This document shows, piece by piece, positions 31,578 through 38,611 of a stretch of 38,611 nt of DNA (its first letter is position 1; the number at the start of each line of letters is the position of its first letter). This DNA is from Marinilabiliales bacterium. GTDB taxonomy: Bacteria; Bacteroidota; Bacteroidia; Bacteroidales; PUMT01. The stretch spans positions 1 through 38,611 of the forward strand of contig REEN01000041.1 in NCBI GenBank assembly GCA_007695015.1, in the 5' to 3' direction. A model generated the notes under the pieces. That model was given only the letters and a program-made list of their open reading frames with translations. It was not told the origin of the DNA and did no database searches. The translations under genes were made by a program, and so were the position numbers.

Positions 31578-33020
31578 TTACCGGAACATTGTCAGCAGAG
31601 GATTCTCCATCGCCTCGCACAGCCACCTGAGGAACCTGGCCCCATCGGCGCCATCTATTATCCTGTGGTCGTACGACAGCGAAAGCGGCAGCATGAGCCT
31701 GGGTTTGAACTCACCGTCAATGTAGACAGGCTCCATCTGCGATCTTGATACACCAAGTATTGCCACATTCGGCCTGTAAACTATCGGGGTGAAGTTTGTC
31801 CCTCCTATGCCGCCAAGATTGCTTATCGCAAAATTGCCTCCCTGGAGATCGTCGGGCATTATTTTCTTTTTGCGGGCTTTCTCTGCCATTTCATTCAGCT
31901 CGACCGAAAGCTCTGTAATCGATTTCTTATCAGCATCCCTTATCACCGGCACAAGGAGTCCCCGCTCCGTATCAACAGCCACTCCTATGTTCACGTAATC
32001 TTTGTAGACTATCTCCTCGTTTTTCATATCGAGGCTGGCGTTGAATCTTGGAAAGGCCTTCAGGGCTTCTGCCGTTATCTTCAGCAGGATTGCCGTCAAG
32101 GTGAGCTTAGCCCCCTCTTTCTCAACCTGCTTCGAGTATTTCTTCCTGAAATTCTCGAGCTCGGTTACATCGGCCTTGTCGAACTGGAAGACGTGGGGTA
32201 TTGATTGCCACGATTCGGCCATTGTTTTTGCTGTGATCTTCCTGATCGAATCCATTTTCTCACGCCTCACGCCTCCGTATTTTGAGAAATCAGGCAGTTC
32301 GTAGTCGCCCGCTGCCGTTGCAGGCCTGCCTCCTTCAAGCATCTTTTTGGCATGGGCTTTCACATCTTCAACAGTGATCCTGTCGTAGGGACCCGATCCG
32401 GCAACATTGTATATATTGACCCCTATCTCCCTGGCGAGGCGCCTTACCGAAGGGGCTGCGGGCACTTCAACAGCCGGTTTGCCGGTCGGACTTTCCCCGG
32501 CCGGACGGGCCCCGGAATACTGGTCCGCATCGGGTTTTTCGTCCCTTGCCGGTTTTTCGTCTGCCGGCGCTGCAGCAGGTTCGCTTTTCCGGGCAGGCTT
32601 TTCCTCTTCAGGCTCTTTATCCCCTGCAGTTGCCTCGCTGTCTGCTTCCGATTTTTCCTCTCCGGACTTCTGAGCCTTTTCGGACTCCTCATCCTTTTTC
32701 TTTTCAGGCTCTTTCGCCTTTTCCTTTTCCGACTCTTCAGCTTTTTCCTTCCCGGACTCCTCCTCTTTGGGTTCTTCCCCTGCTTCGGTGTCGATGGTGA
32801 ACATCACCTGTCCCACTTTCACCTCATCTCCTTCTGACACTTTAACTTCCTTAACGACACCTGATGCATCCGATGGCAGTTCAAAGGTGGCCTTGTCGCT
32901 CTCCATCTCGGCCAGGGTGTCGTCGGCTTCGACTTTGTCGCCCGCTGAAACAAGTATCTCCAGCACTATGGCAGTGGTGACATTATCGGCAATCTCGGGC
33001 AGTTTTATCTCTTTGATCAT
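31578..33020 (-). CDS. aceF: Dihydrolipoyl acetyltransferase (E2) of pyruvate dehydrogenase
   Basis: 480-residue core subunit that takes the acetyl group from E1 and gives it to CoA. One N-terminal lipoyl domain (about 1-78) has the modified Lys43 in EMESDKATF. A long linker (about 80-190) is unusually rich in Glu and Lys repeats instead of Ala/Pro. The peripheral subunit-binding domain is at about 188-228 (PSVRRLAREIGVNIYNVAGSG). The catalytic domain follows, with the active-site His-Asp in YDHRIIDGADGARFL and TNFTPIVYRPN upstream. The gene begins 13 bp after aceE ends, so the two are tightly coupled. A single lipoyl domain contrasts with three in E. coli. Confidence 0.96.
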   Translation of the reverse strand: MIKEIKLPEIADNVTTAIVLEILVSAGDKVEADDTLAEMESDKATFELPSDASGVVKEVKVSEGDEVKVGQVMFTIDTEAGEEPKEEESGKEKAEESEKEKAKEPEKKKDEESEKAQKSGEEKSEADSEATAGDKEPEEEKPARKSEPAAAPADEKPARDEKPDADQYSGARPAGESPTGKPAVEVPAAPSVRRLAREIGVNIYNVAGSGPYDRITVEDVKAHAKKMLEGGRPATAAGDYELPDFSKYGGVRREKMDSIRKITAKTMAESWQSIPHVFQFDKADVTELENFRKKYSKQVEKEGAKLTLTAILLKITAEALKAFPRFNASLDMKNEEIVYKDYVNIGVAVDTERGLLVPVIRDADKKSITELSVELNEMAEKARKKKIMPDDLQGGNFAISNLGGIGGTNFTPIVYRPNVAILGVSRSQMEPVYIDGEFKPRLMLPLSLSYDHRIIDGADGARFLRWLCEAMENPLLTMFR

Positions 33021-33033
33021 TTTTGTTCCGTTT

Positions 33034-35691
33034 TTAGATATCTAATGGATTTGCTTTGTTGCTGTCGATCTTGAAGCTCTTTTTAGCTTTCAGGACACTC
33101 TTTTTATCCAGCTTGCCTTCCCTGTAAAGGCTGTGGATGGCAGCATAGGCTATATGACGGTCGTCAACCTCAAAGTAGTCCCTCAAAGCCCTGCGGTTAT
33201 CGCTTCGTCCGAAACCGTCGGTGCCCAGAACGGTAAGTACGCCCGGGAACCAGCGGCAGACCGTCATCGGTATTGCCTTCATATAGTCGTGGGCTGCTAT
33301 GCATAGCCCTTCATCCCCTTCCATGCACTCCTCAATATATGTTTTGCGGGGTTTCTTGTCGGGGTTCAGCCTGTTCCACCTGTCGGTCTCCCTGGCATTG
33401 TCATAGAGCTCCTTGTAGCTTGTCACGCTCCATACGTCTACAACAACGCCGAAATCCTTCTCCATCATTTCGGCGGCCCTCAGGGCCTCGTTCAGTATGG
33501 CACCGCTACCGAAGAGGTGTATCTTTTCTCCCTTTCTTTTGCGTGATTTCCTGAACTTGTACATGCCCTTCAGAATGCCTTCCTCAACCCCATCGGGCAT
33601 TTTAGGCATTTTGTACTTTTCATTCAAAACGGTTATATAATAGATCAGGTCTTCCTGGTCGACGAACATCCTTTTCATACCTTCCTTCACTATCACTGCA
33701 AGCTCGTATGCGAATGCAGGGTCGTAAGCCTTAACTGATGGTATTGTCATCGCCATCATATGCGAGTGTCCGTCCTGGTGCTGCAGTCCCTCTCCGGCCA
33801 GGGTGGTACGCCCCGATGTTCCTCCGATAAGGAAACCTCTTGCACGGGTATCGGCAGCAGCCCATATCAGATCGCCTACCCTCTGGAACCCGAACATGGA
33901 GTAGTAGATGAACATGGGGATCATATTCAGCTTATGGGTTGCATATGAGGTCCCTGCTGCAATAAATGAGGACATACATCCGGCCTCGGTAATACCCTCT
34001 TCCAAAATTGCTCCGTCTGTAGCTTCCTTGTAATAAAGGAGACTGTCCCTGTCAACGGGCTCATAATTCTGGCCTGTGTGGGAGTATATTCCAAACCTGC
34101 GGAACAGCGCGTCCATGCCGAAGGTGCGTGATTCATCGGGTACGATAGGAACAACCCTTTTGCCCATGTTCTTGTCCGCCATCATTTTGGCCATCAGCCC
34201 CACCATCGACATGGTGGTTGCCATCTCGCGGTCGCCCGATCCCTCGATCAGTTCATTATATATTTTCTCATCGGGAAGGTTGATGGGCTCAGCTTCCGAA
34301 ATCCGCCTGGGAAGGTAACCGCCCAGCTCCTCCCTCCGTTTTTTAAGGTACTGTATCTCCTCGCTGTCGTCCGGCGGCCTGAAGAAGGGCGCCTTTTTCG
34401 CTTCCTCGTCCGAAAGCGGTATTCCGAACCTGCTCCTGAAATGGAGCAGCTCCTGCTCGTTCAGTTTTTTCTGCTGGTGGGTGATGTTCCTTCCTTCGCC
34501 GGCTTCACCAAGTCCGTATCCTTTAATGGTCTGTGCAAGAATAACCACAGGTTCGCCCTGATGTTCAACCGCCTTTTTGAAGGCATTAAAGACTTTTTTC
34601 GGATCGTGTCCGCCCCTGTTCAGCTTCTTCAACTGATCATCCGAATAGTTCTCGACCATTTTAAGCAGTTTATCGCTCCGCCCGAAAAAGTCCTTCCTGA
34701 TATATTCACCAGACGAAACGACATATTTCTGGAACTGTCCGTCAGGCGTCTCTTCCATGGCTTTGATGAGATCTCCCGTTTCATCCTGTGCAATGAGCGG
34801 ATCCCAGTCCTTTCCCCAGATAACCTTGATGACTTTCCACCTTGCACCCTTAAAAGCTGCCTCAAGCTCCTGGATTATTTTGCCGGTACCTCTGACCGGA
34901 CCATCGAGCCGCTGAAGGTTGCAGTTCACTACAAAAATAAGGTTGTCCAGCTTTTCACGGCTTGCCACGGTAATTGCTCCGAGAGATTCAGGTTCATCCA
35001 TCTCGCCGTCACCCATAAAGGCCCATATCTTCTCTCCTGTTTTCTCTTTGAAACCCCTGTCCTCCAGATATTTGTTAAACCTGGCCTGGTATATCGCCAT
35101 GAGTGGACCGAGTCCCATCGAAACAGTCGGAAACTGCCAGTATTCAGACATCAGCCTGGGGTGCGGGTAGGAGGGAAGTCCCCCGTCCTTCCTGAGCTCC
35201 TGCCTGAAATTGTGCAGGTCCTTCTCGCTGAGCCTTCCCTCAAGGAAGGAACGGGCATATATGCCCGGGGAGCTGTGGCCCTGGAAATATACTATGTCGG
35301 CAGGTCTTTCTTTTTCACCGCCCCTGAAGAAATGGTTAAACCCGACTTCAAGGAGGGTTGCGGCCGACGCATACGTTGATATATGACCGCCAATCCCTTC
35401 TGACTCAAGGTTGGCTCTTACGACCATTGCCATGGCGTTCCAGCGGATAAGGCTTTTTATCCTTCGTTCGATCTCTGCACTCCCAGGATAGGGTATTTCC
35501 TTGCGGGGAGATATGCTGTTTATGTAGGGTGTGTTTCCCGGGCAGCGAAACGGTATGCCCGCCTTGTGTGCCTTGACCTGTAGCAGTCCGAGCAACTCGC
35601 GCACCCTGGCAGGGTCCTCATTCTGAATAATGTATTCAAGGGAGTCAAGCCACTCCCGGTTTTCAATTTCGTAATGATCTTTCTTGCTCAT
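33034..35691 (-). CDS. aceE: Pyruvate dehydrogenase E1, homodimeric (AceE)
   Basis: 885-residue thiamine-diphosphate enzyme that decarboxylates pyruvate and reductively acetylates the E2 lipoyl group, close to the E. coli AceE length of 887. The ThDP/Mg motif is GDGEMDEPES through NLIFVVNCNLQRLDGPVRG. The region EGITEAGCMSSFIAAGTSYATH and the C-terminal DGFGRSDNRRALRDYFEVD are characteristic of the AceE family. This is the alpha2 type, not the alpha/beta E1 found in many bacteria. It is the first gene of the operon, divergent to the trehalose gene across 233 bp. An A-rich leader lies before the ATG, but no clear -33/-7 pair was found. Identification is firm. Confidence 0.97.
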   Translation of the reverse strand: MSKKDHYEIENREWLDSLEYIIQNEDPARVRELLGLLQVKAHKAGIPFRCPGNTPYINSISPRKEIPYPGSAEIERRIKSLIRWNAMAMVVRANLESEGIGGHISTYASAATLLEVGFNHFFRGGEKERPADIVYFQGHSSPGIYARSFLEGRLSEKDLHNFRQELRKDGGLPSYPHPRLMSEYWQFPTVSMGLGPLMAIYQARFNKYLEDRGFKEKTGEKIWAFMGDGEMDEPESLGAITVASREKLDNLIFVVNCNLQRLDGPVRGTGKIIQELEAAFKGARWKVIKVIWGKDWDPLIAQDETGDLIKAMEETPDGQFQKYVVSSGEYIRKDFFGRSDKLLKMVENYSDDQLKKLNRGGHDPKKVFNAFKKAVEHQGEPVVILAQTIKGYGLGEAGEGRNITHQQKKLNEQELLHFRSRFGIPLSDEEAKKAPFFRPPDDSEEIQYLKKRREELGGYLPRRISEAEPINLPDEKIYNELIEGSGDREMATTMSMVGLMAKMMADKNMGKRVVPIVPDESRTFGMDALFRRFGIYSHTGQNYEPVDRDSLLYYKEATDGAILEEGITEAGCMSSFIAAGTSYATHKLNMIPMFIYYSMFGFQRVGDLIWAAADTRARGFLIGGTSGRTTLAGEGLQHQDGHSHMMAMTIPSVKAYDPAFAYELAVIVKEGMKRMFVDQEDLIYYITVLNEKYKMPKMPDGVEEGILKGMYKFRKSRKRKGEKIHLFGSGAILNEALRAAEMMEKDFGVVVDVWSVTSYKELYDNARETDRWNRLNPDKKPRKTYIEECMEGDEGLCIAAHDYMKAIPMTVCRWFPGVLTVLGTDGFGRSDNRRALRDYFEVDDRHIAYAAIHSLYREGKLDKKSVLKAKKSFKIDSNKANPLDI

Positions 35692-35888
35692 TGCTTATTT
35701 GTTTGTTGTTATAGAAATAATATCATGGTTTTCCAACTACATAAAGGAAAAAACGGCAAAAAAGTTTACCTCATCAGCCGAAATTCTGCCTGTTATTGCA
35801 CTTTGACAGTATAAAATTACAATTTACGAAATATTTGCCGGAATCGGAAAGCATGTCAAACAGGTTTTTCATTGTAGGAAGTATTTGG

Positions 35889-35896
35889 TAAATTTG
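35889..35896 (+). promoter_or_regulatory. Candidate -7 box for the otsA-otsB fusion gene
   Basis: TAAATTTG fits TAnnTTTG and lies 29 bp before the ATG. No TTG at 19-21 nt upstream is seen (the nearest, at 35872-35874, is only 14 nt away), so the assignment is tentative. Confidence 0.35.
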
Positions 35897-35924
35897 CTGA
35901 AAGGGAAAATGTTAACAATAGTAT

Positions 35925-38111
35925 ATGAGACTTCTTATCATATCGAACCGGCTGCCTGTTTCGCTGATGCACAGGGACGGGGAGTTCTTCCTGGAGAAGA
36001 GTGCCGGGGGACTTGTTTCGGGACTCAGCGACTATCTTGAATCACTTGGAAGATCGGAATCGGATATCAGCGAATACCTGTGGCTTGGTTGGCCGGGTAT
36101 ATCCGTTAAGAAGAGGCACAGGGAACTTGTCAGTGACAAGATCAACTCCGGCTTTAAAGCATCACCCGTTTTTTTGTCCGAAAAGCTGATGGACAAGGTA
36201 TACCTGGGCTTCTGTAACAAGACGATATGGCCCCTTTTTCACTATTTTCCTAGCTATACGGTTTTTGACAGCGAGTACTGGGACCAGTACAAAAGGGTTA
36301 ACAGGATATTCAGGGATGAGCTTCTTTCTATCATACAGCCTGATGATATAATATGGGTACATGATTACCACCTGATGCTGCTTCCTGAGCTTCTCAGGGA
36401 AAAGGTCGCCAATCCGATCGGCTTCTTCCTGCACATCCCCTTCCCTGCGTATGAGATATACAGGCTTTTGCCCGACGAGAGCCGGAGCGGCATCCTCAGG
36501 GGCCTGATGGGCGCTGATCTGATAGGATTTCATACACACGACTATTCCCAGTATTTTCTGAGGTGTGTACTCCGTATTCTTGGCCACGATCACCACATGG
36601 GCAGGATTGACCTGCCGGGCAGGGTTGTAAAGGTGGATACATTCCCTATGGGGATTGATTACAATAAATTCAATCAGTTAATAACTCCTGAGACGGATAT
36701 GCCTTCCGGTGATTGCCCCCGTATGGTATTGTCGGTCGACCGTCTTGACTACTCCAAGGGAATACTGAACAGGCTGAAGGGATTTGGGCTCTTTCTTGAG
36801 CAGAACCCCGAATGGCTTGGCAAGGTATGCCTTAATATGATAGTTGTCCCTTCACGCACTGGTGTCGAATCCTACCAGGAAATAAAAAGAGGGCTTGATG
36901 AGCTGGTAGGTTATATTAACGGGGCATACGGAGGCCTTAACTGGACACCTGTGATCTACCAGTACCGGTCACTTCCTCACGAGACGCTTATATCCCTCTA
37001 CCGCCGGTGTGATGTGGCCCTTCTTACACCTCTGAGGGACGGGATGAACCTTGTTGCCAAGGAGTATGTCGCTTCCCGTAATGACAAAAAAGGAGTTCTG
37101 ATACTAAGCGAGTTTACCGGTGCATCCAAGGAGCTCAGCGAAAGCATTATAGTAAACTCCAACAGTATTGACGAGATTGCTTCTGCCATCAGGCGGGCGC
37201 TCGACATGCCGGTTGATGAGCAGATACGCAGGAATGAAGCCATGCAGCAACGGCTCAAAAGATATGACGTCACAAGGTGGGCTACCGATTTTGTCGGGGC
37301 GCTGAATGAGATCAGGGAAATATCCGAATATACCTTCAGTAAAAAATATTTTAATACAGAGTCACTCGAAAAACTCGTTGCCGGATATAAAAAAGCTGAA
37401 AGAAAGCTGATAATTCTTAACTATGATGGAACCCTGGTTCCTCTGACAGGTGATCCGGCAGATGCAAAACCCTCACCTGAATTGCTTGGTCTTTTGAAGA
37501 GATTCAGGACCCAGGCCGGAACAGATTTGGTTATACTGAGCGGAAGAAGCAAAGAGGACCTGCAGAGATGGCTCGGTGATATGCCTGTCAACCTTACCGC
37601 TGAGCACGGGAGCTGGATAAGGGAGCTTGGTGCTGACCGGTGGACACAGTTGAAGCCGCTTTCGGGTGAATGGAAAAAGGATCTTATGCCAATTCTGGAA
37701 ATCTATACGGACCGGCTTCCCGGAGCACGAATAAAGGAGAAGGAGTTTTCAGTAAGCTGGCATTACCACAATGCTGATGTTGAGCAGGCTTCGTTCATTG
37801 CAAAGGAGTTGTACGATCATCTTATCAGCATTACGGCAACTATAGATATCCAGGTTTTTCGCGGCAGCAGGGCCCTGGAGATAAGCAGCTCGGGGATAAA
37901 TAAGGGAGATCTTGCCAGGCACTGGCTGAACATCAGGGATTATGATTTCATTCTTGCAATAGGGGCAGGCTGGACTGACGAGCTGCTTTTCAGGTCATTG
38001 CCTGATAATGCGTGGTCGTTTAAAGTTGGTATGGTCCAGACCGGGGCAAGTTTTATCATTAAGGACCATAGTGATGTTATGGCATTGCTTAAAAACCTGA
38101 ACAGTATATGA
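35925..38111 (+). CDS. otsA: Trehalose-6-phosphate synthase fused to a degenerate phosphatase domain
   Basis: 728-residue fusion. Residues 1-475 are a GT20 synthase that makes trehalose-6-phosphate from UDP- or GDP-glucose and glucose-6-phosphate; its active site looks complete: RLLIISNRLPVS, SAGGLVSGL, WVHDYHLMLLPE, HIPFPAYE, SVDRLDYSKGI and LRDGMNLVAKEYV. Residues about 485-728 are an OtsB-type HAD phosphatase domain, but motif I reads ILNYDGTL with Asn499 in place of the nucleophile Asp, and motif IV reads IGAGWTDE (679-686) instead of IGDDxTDE. SGRS, AEHGSW and INKGDLARHW are kept. Hydrolysis of trehalose-6-phosphate by this domain is therefore doubtful and it may be regulatory or structural. 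Trehalose serves as an osmolyte. Gene is monocistronic and ends 42 bp before a sigma-54 promoter. Confidence 0.95.
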   Translation: MRLLIISNRLPVSLMHRDGEFFLEKSAGGLVSGLSDYLESLGRSESDISEYLWLGWPGISVKKRHRELVSDKINSGFKASPVFLSEKLMDKVYLGFCNKTIWPLFHYFPSYTVFDSEYWDQYKRVNRIFRDELLSIIQPDDIIWVHDYHLMLLPELLREKVANPIGFFLHIPFPAYEIYRLLPDESRSGILRGLMGADLIGFHTHDYSQYFLRCVLRILGHDHHMGRIDLPGRVVKVDTFPMGIDYNKFNQLITPETDMPSGDCPRMVLSVDRLDYSKGILNRLKGFGLFLEQNPEWLGKVCLNMIVVPSRTGVESYQEIKRGLDELVGYINGAYGGLNWTPVIYQYRSLPHETLISLYRRCDVALLTPLRDGMNLVAKEYVASRNDKKGVLILSEFTGASKELSESIIVNSNSIDEIASAIRRALDMPVDEQIRRNEAMQQRLKRYDVTRWATDFVGALNEIREISEYTFSKKYFNTESLEKLVAGYKKAERKLIILNYDGTLVPLTGDPADAKPSPELLGLLKRFRTQAGTDLVILSGRSKEDLQRWLGDMPVNLTAEHGSWIRELGADRWTQLKPLSGEWKKDLMPILEIYTDRLPGARIKEKEFSVSWHYHNADVEQASFIAKELYDHLISITATIDIQVFRGSRALEISSSGINKGDLARHWLNIRDYDFILAIGAGWTDELLFRSLPDNAWSFKVGMVQTGASFIIKDHSDVMALLKNLNSI

Positions 38112-38152
38112 GGCGCGTCAAGATGCCGGTGAGGTGAAATTATTTGGCTTTG

Positions 38153-38168
38153 TGGCACGACTATTGCA
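38153..38168 (+). promoter_or_regulatory. Consensus sigma-54 promoter of the stress-protein gene
   Basis: TGGCACGACTATTGCA matches the -24/-12 consensus TGGCACG-N4-TTGCA at every defined position, with 10 nt between GG (38154-38155) and GC (38166-38167). Start expected near 38179, about 32 nt before the ATG at 38211. Confidence 0.85.
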
Positions 38169-38210
38169 TTTTAATGGTCTGTAGATATTAACTGACATAA
38201 AATTCCAGTC

Positions 38211-38611
38211 ATGAAGGATCTTTTAGTTTATGTACATTCCCCTGCCAGGTCGCAATTGTTTATGACCTATGCCGCCTATGTTGCACGGGATCTTGGCTTG
38301 TCTGTAAAATACCTGTTTGTTCATACACCGCCCAATTTTCCCCTGGGCATGCCCGGCAGCCTCAGTGCTGCGGCAGTAATTCGCCAGCAGGATATTGACA
38401 GGGAAATAGACCGTGTAAAACACCATTTTGAACTTCAGGTTGAAAAGCTAAATGCTTCCGATCCGGAGCTGCCTCTCCTGGAATATAAAATTGAGATCGG
38501 GTTTCCCGCTGAGGTACTGAAGGCTTATTGCCGGAGCGATATGGTTGATACCATTATGCTCAGCAGTTCAAAAGAACATGTGACATTTGGCGACGATACC
38601 GATAACATTGA
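38211..38611 (+). CDS. Universal stress protein-like, partial (runs off the window)
   Basis: The first 133 codons of an open frame starting MKDLLVYVHSPARSQL. It begins with a short hydrophobic strand, followed by a helix (FMTYAAYVARDLGLSV) and a second strand (KYLFVHTP), then a helix-rich stretch (RQQDIDREIDRVKHHFE) and YKIEIGFPAEVLKAYC...VDTIMLSSS. This matches the alpha/beta order of a UspA domain, where the last visible segment corresponds to the conserved region before the nucleotide-binding loop, which lies off the window. The ATP-binding motif cannot be checked. It is preceded by a consensus sigma-54 promoter, so induction by one of the RpoN activators is likely. Many Bacteroidota Usp proteins have two tandem domains of about 280 residues. 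Confidence 0.75.
   Translation, partial: MKDLLVYVHSPARSQLFMTYAAYVARDLGLSVKYLFVHTPPNFPLGMPGSLSAAAVIRQQDIDREIDRVKHHFELQVEKLNASDPELPLLEYKIEIGFPAEVLKAYCRSDMVDTIMLSSSKEHVTFGDDTDNI

Noticed and set aside
34441-35379. A 312-codon open frame on the plus strand
   Set aside because: Antisense to aceE, whose protein is unmistakable; no motif in the translated product.
1-38611. CRISPR array, insertion sequence, prophage or origin
   Set aside because: No regularly spaced direct repeats, transposase, integrase, phage gene or dnaA-box cluster was seen.

Overview
The window looks like a chromosomal segment from a Bacteroidota bacterium, probably a Bacteroidales/Marinilabiliales-type polysaccharide degrader. 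This rests on exported lipoprotein sulfatases and GH29 fucosidases, an ~800-residue MacB/FtsX permease controlled by sigma-54 regulators, scarce Shine-Dalgarno sequences, and a TTG-N19-TAnnTTTG promoter. No tRNA, rRNA, CRISPR array, insertion sequence or phage gene was recognised.

Layout. 1-5,778 (minus strand) is a sulfated-fucan type catabolic run: a sulfatase cut by the window edge, a second Cys-type sulfatase, a GH29 alpha-L-fucosidase and a Ser-type sulfatase with a C-terminal helical-repeat region. A second, longer GH29 lipoprotein lies at 12,236-14,593. No SusC/SusD pair is in view. 5,874-6,629 is a short-chain dehydrogenase. 6,694-9,478 is a two-component pair (sensor kinase plus NtrC-type regulator) divergent from a solitary MacB/FtsX permease (9,812-12,196) that has a plausible sigma-54 promoter and a structured leader. 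14,721-17,040 holds a flavin reductase and a DoxX membrane domain fused to an extracytoplasmic TIM-barrel-like domain.

17,041-18,860 holds a TrpB2-type tryptophan synthase beta chain. Upstream of it I find a complete unlisted attenuator: a promoter, a 28-codon leader peptide with the run WWWRWFW, an antiterminator segment and a terminator ending in T7. Downstream is a cloverleaf-like nest of inverted repeats. Then come an exported Gfo/Idh/MocA oxidoreductase, a CBS-containing site-2 protease, a small PD-(D/E)xK-like protein of unknown role, strong palindromes, a second NtrC-type regulator and a coiled-coil membrane protein behind a near-consensus sigma-54 promoter. A small membrane gene that looks frameshifted follows. 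25,214-29,782 carries a hybrid histidine kinase (PAS-PAS-HisKA-HATPase-REC-Hpt) and an AT-rich GT-C type membrane glycosyltransferase. 30,042-35,691 is the pyruvate dehydrogenase operon aceE-aceF-lpd. 35,925-38,111 is an OtsA-OtsB fusion whose phosphatase half lacks its catalytic aspartates. The window ends in a universal-stress-protein-like gene behind a consensus sigma-54 promoter.

The main themes are sigma-54 control (two activators and three candidate -24/-12 promoters, all with exactly 10 nt between GG and GC), tryptophan attenuation of a stand-alone trpB2, and a probable pseudo-phosphatase in trehalose synthesis. All functional calls come from reading motifs by eye; no search was run.
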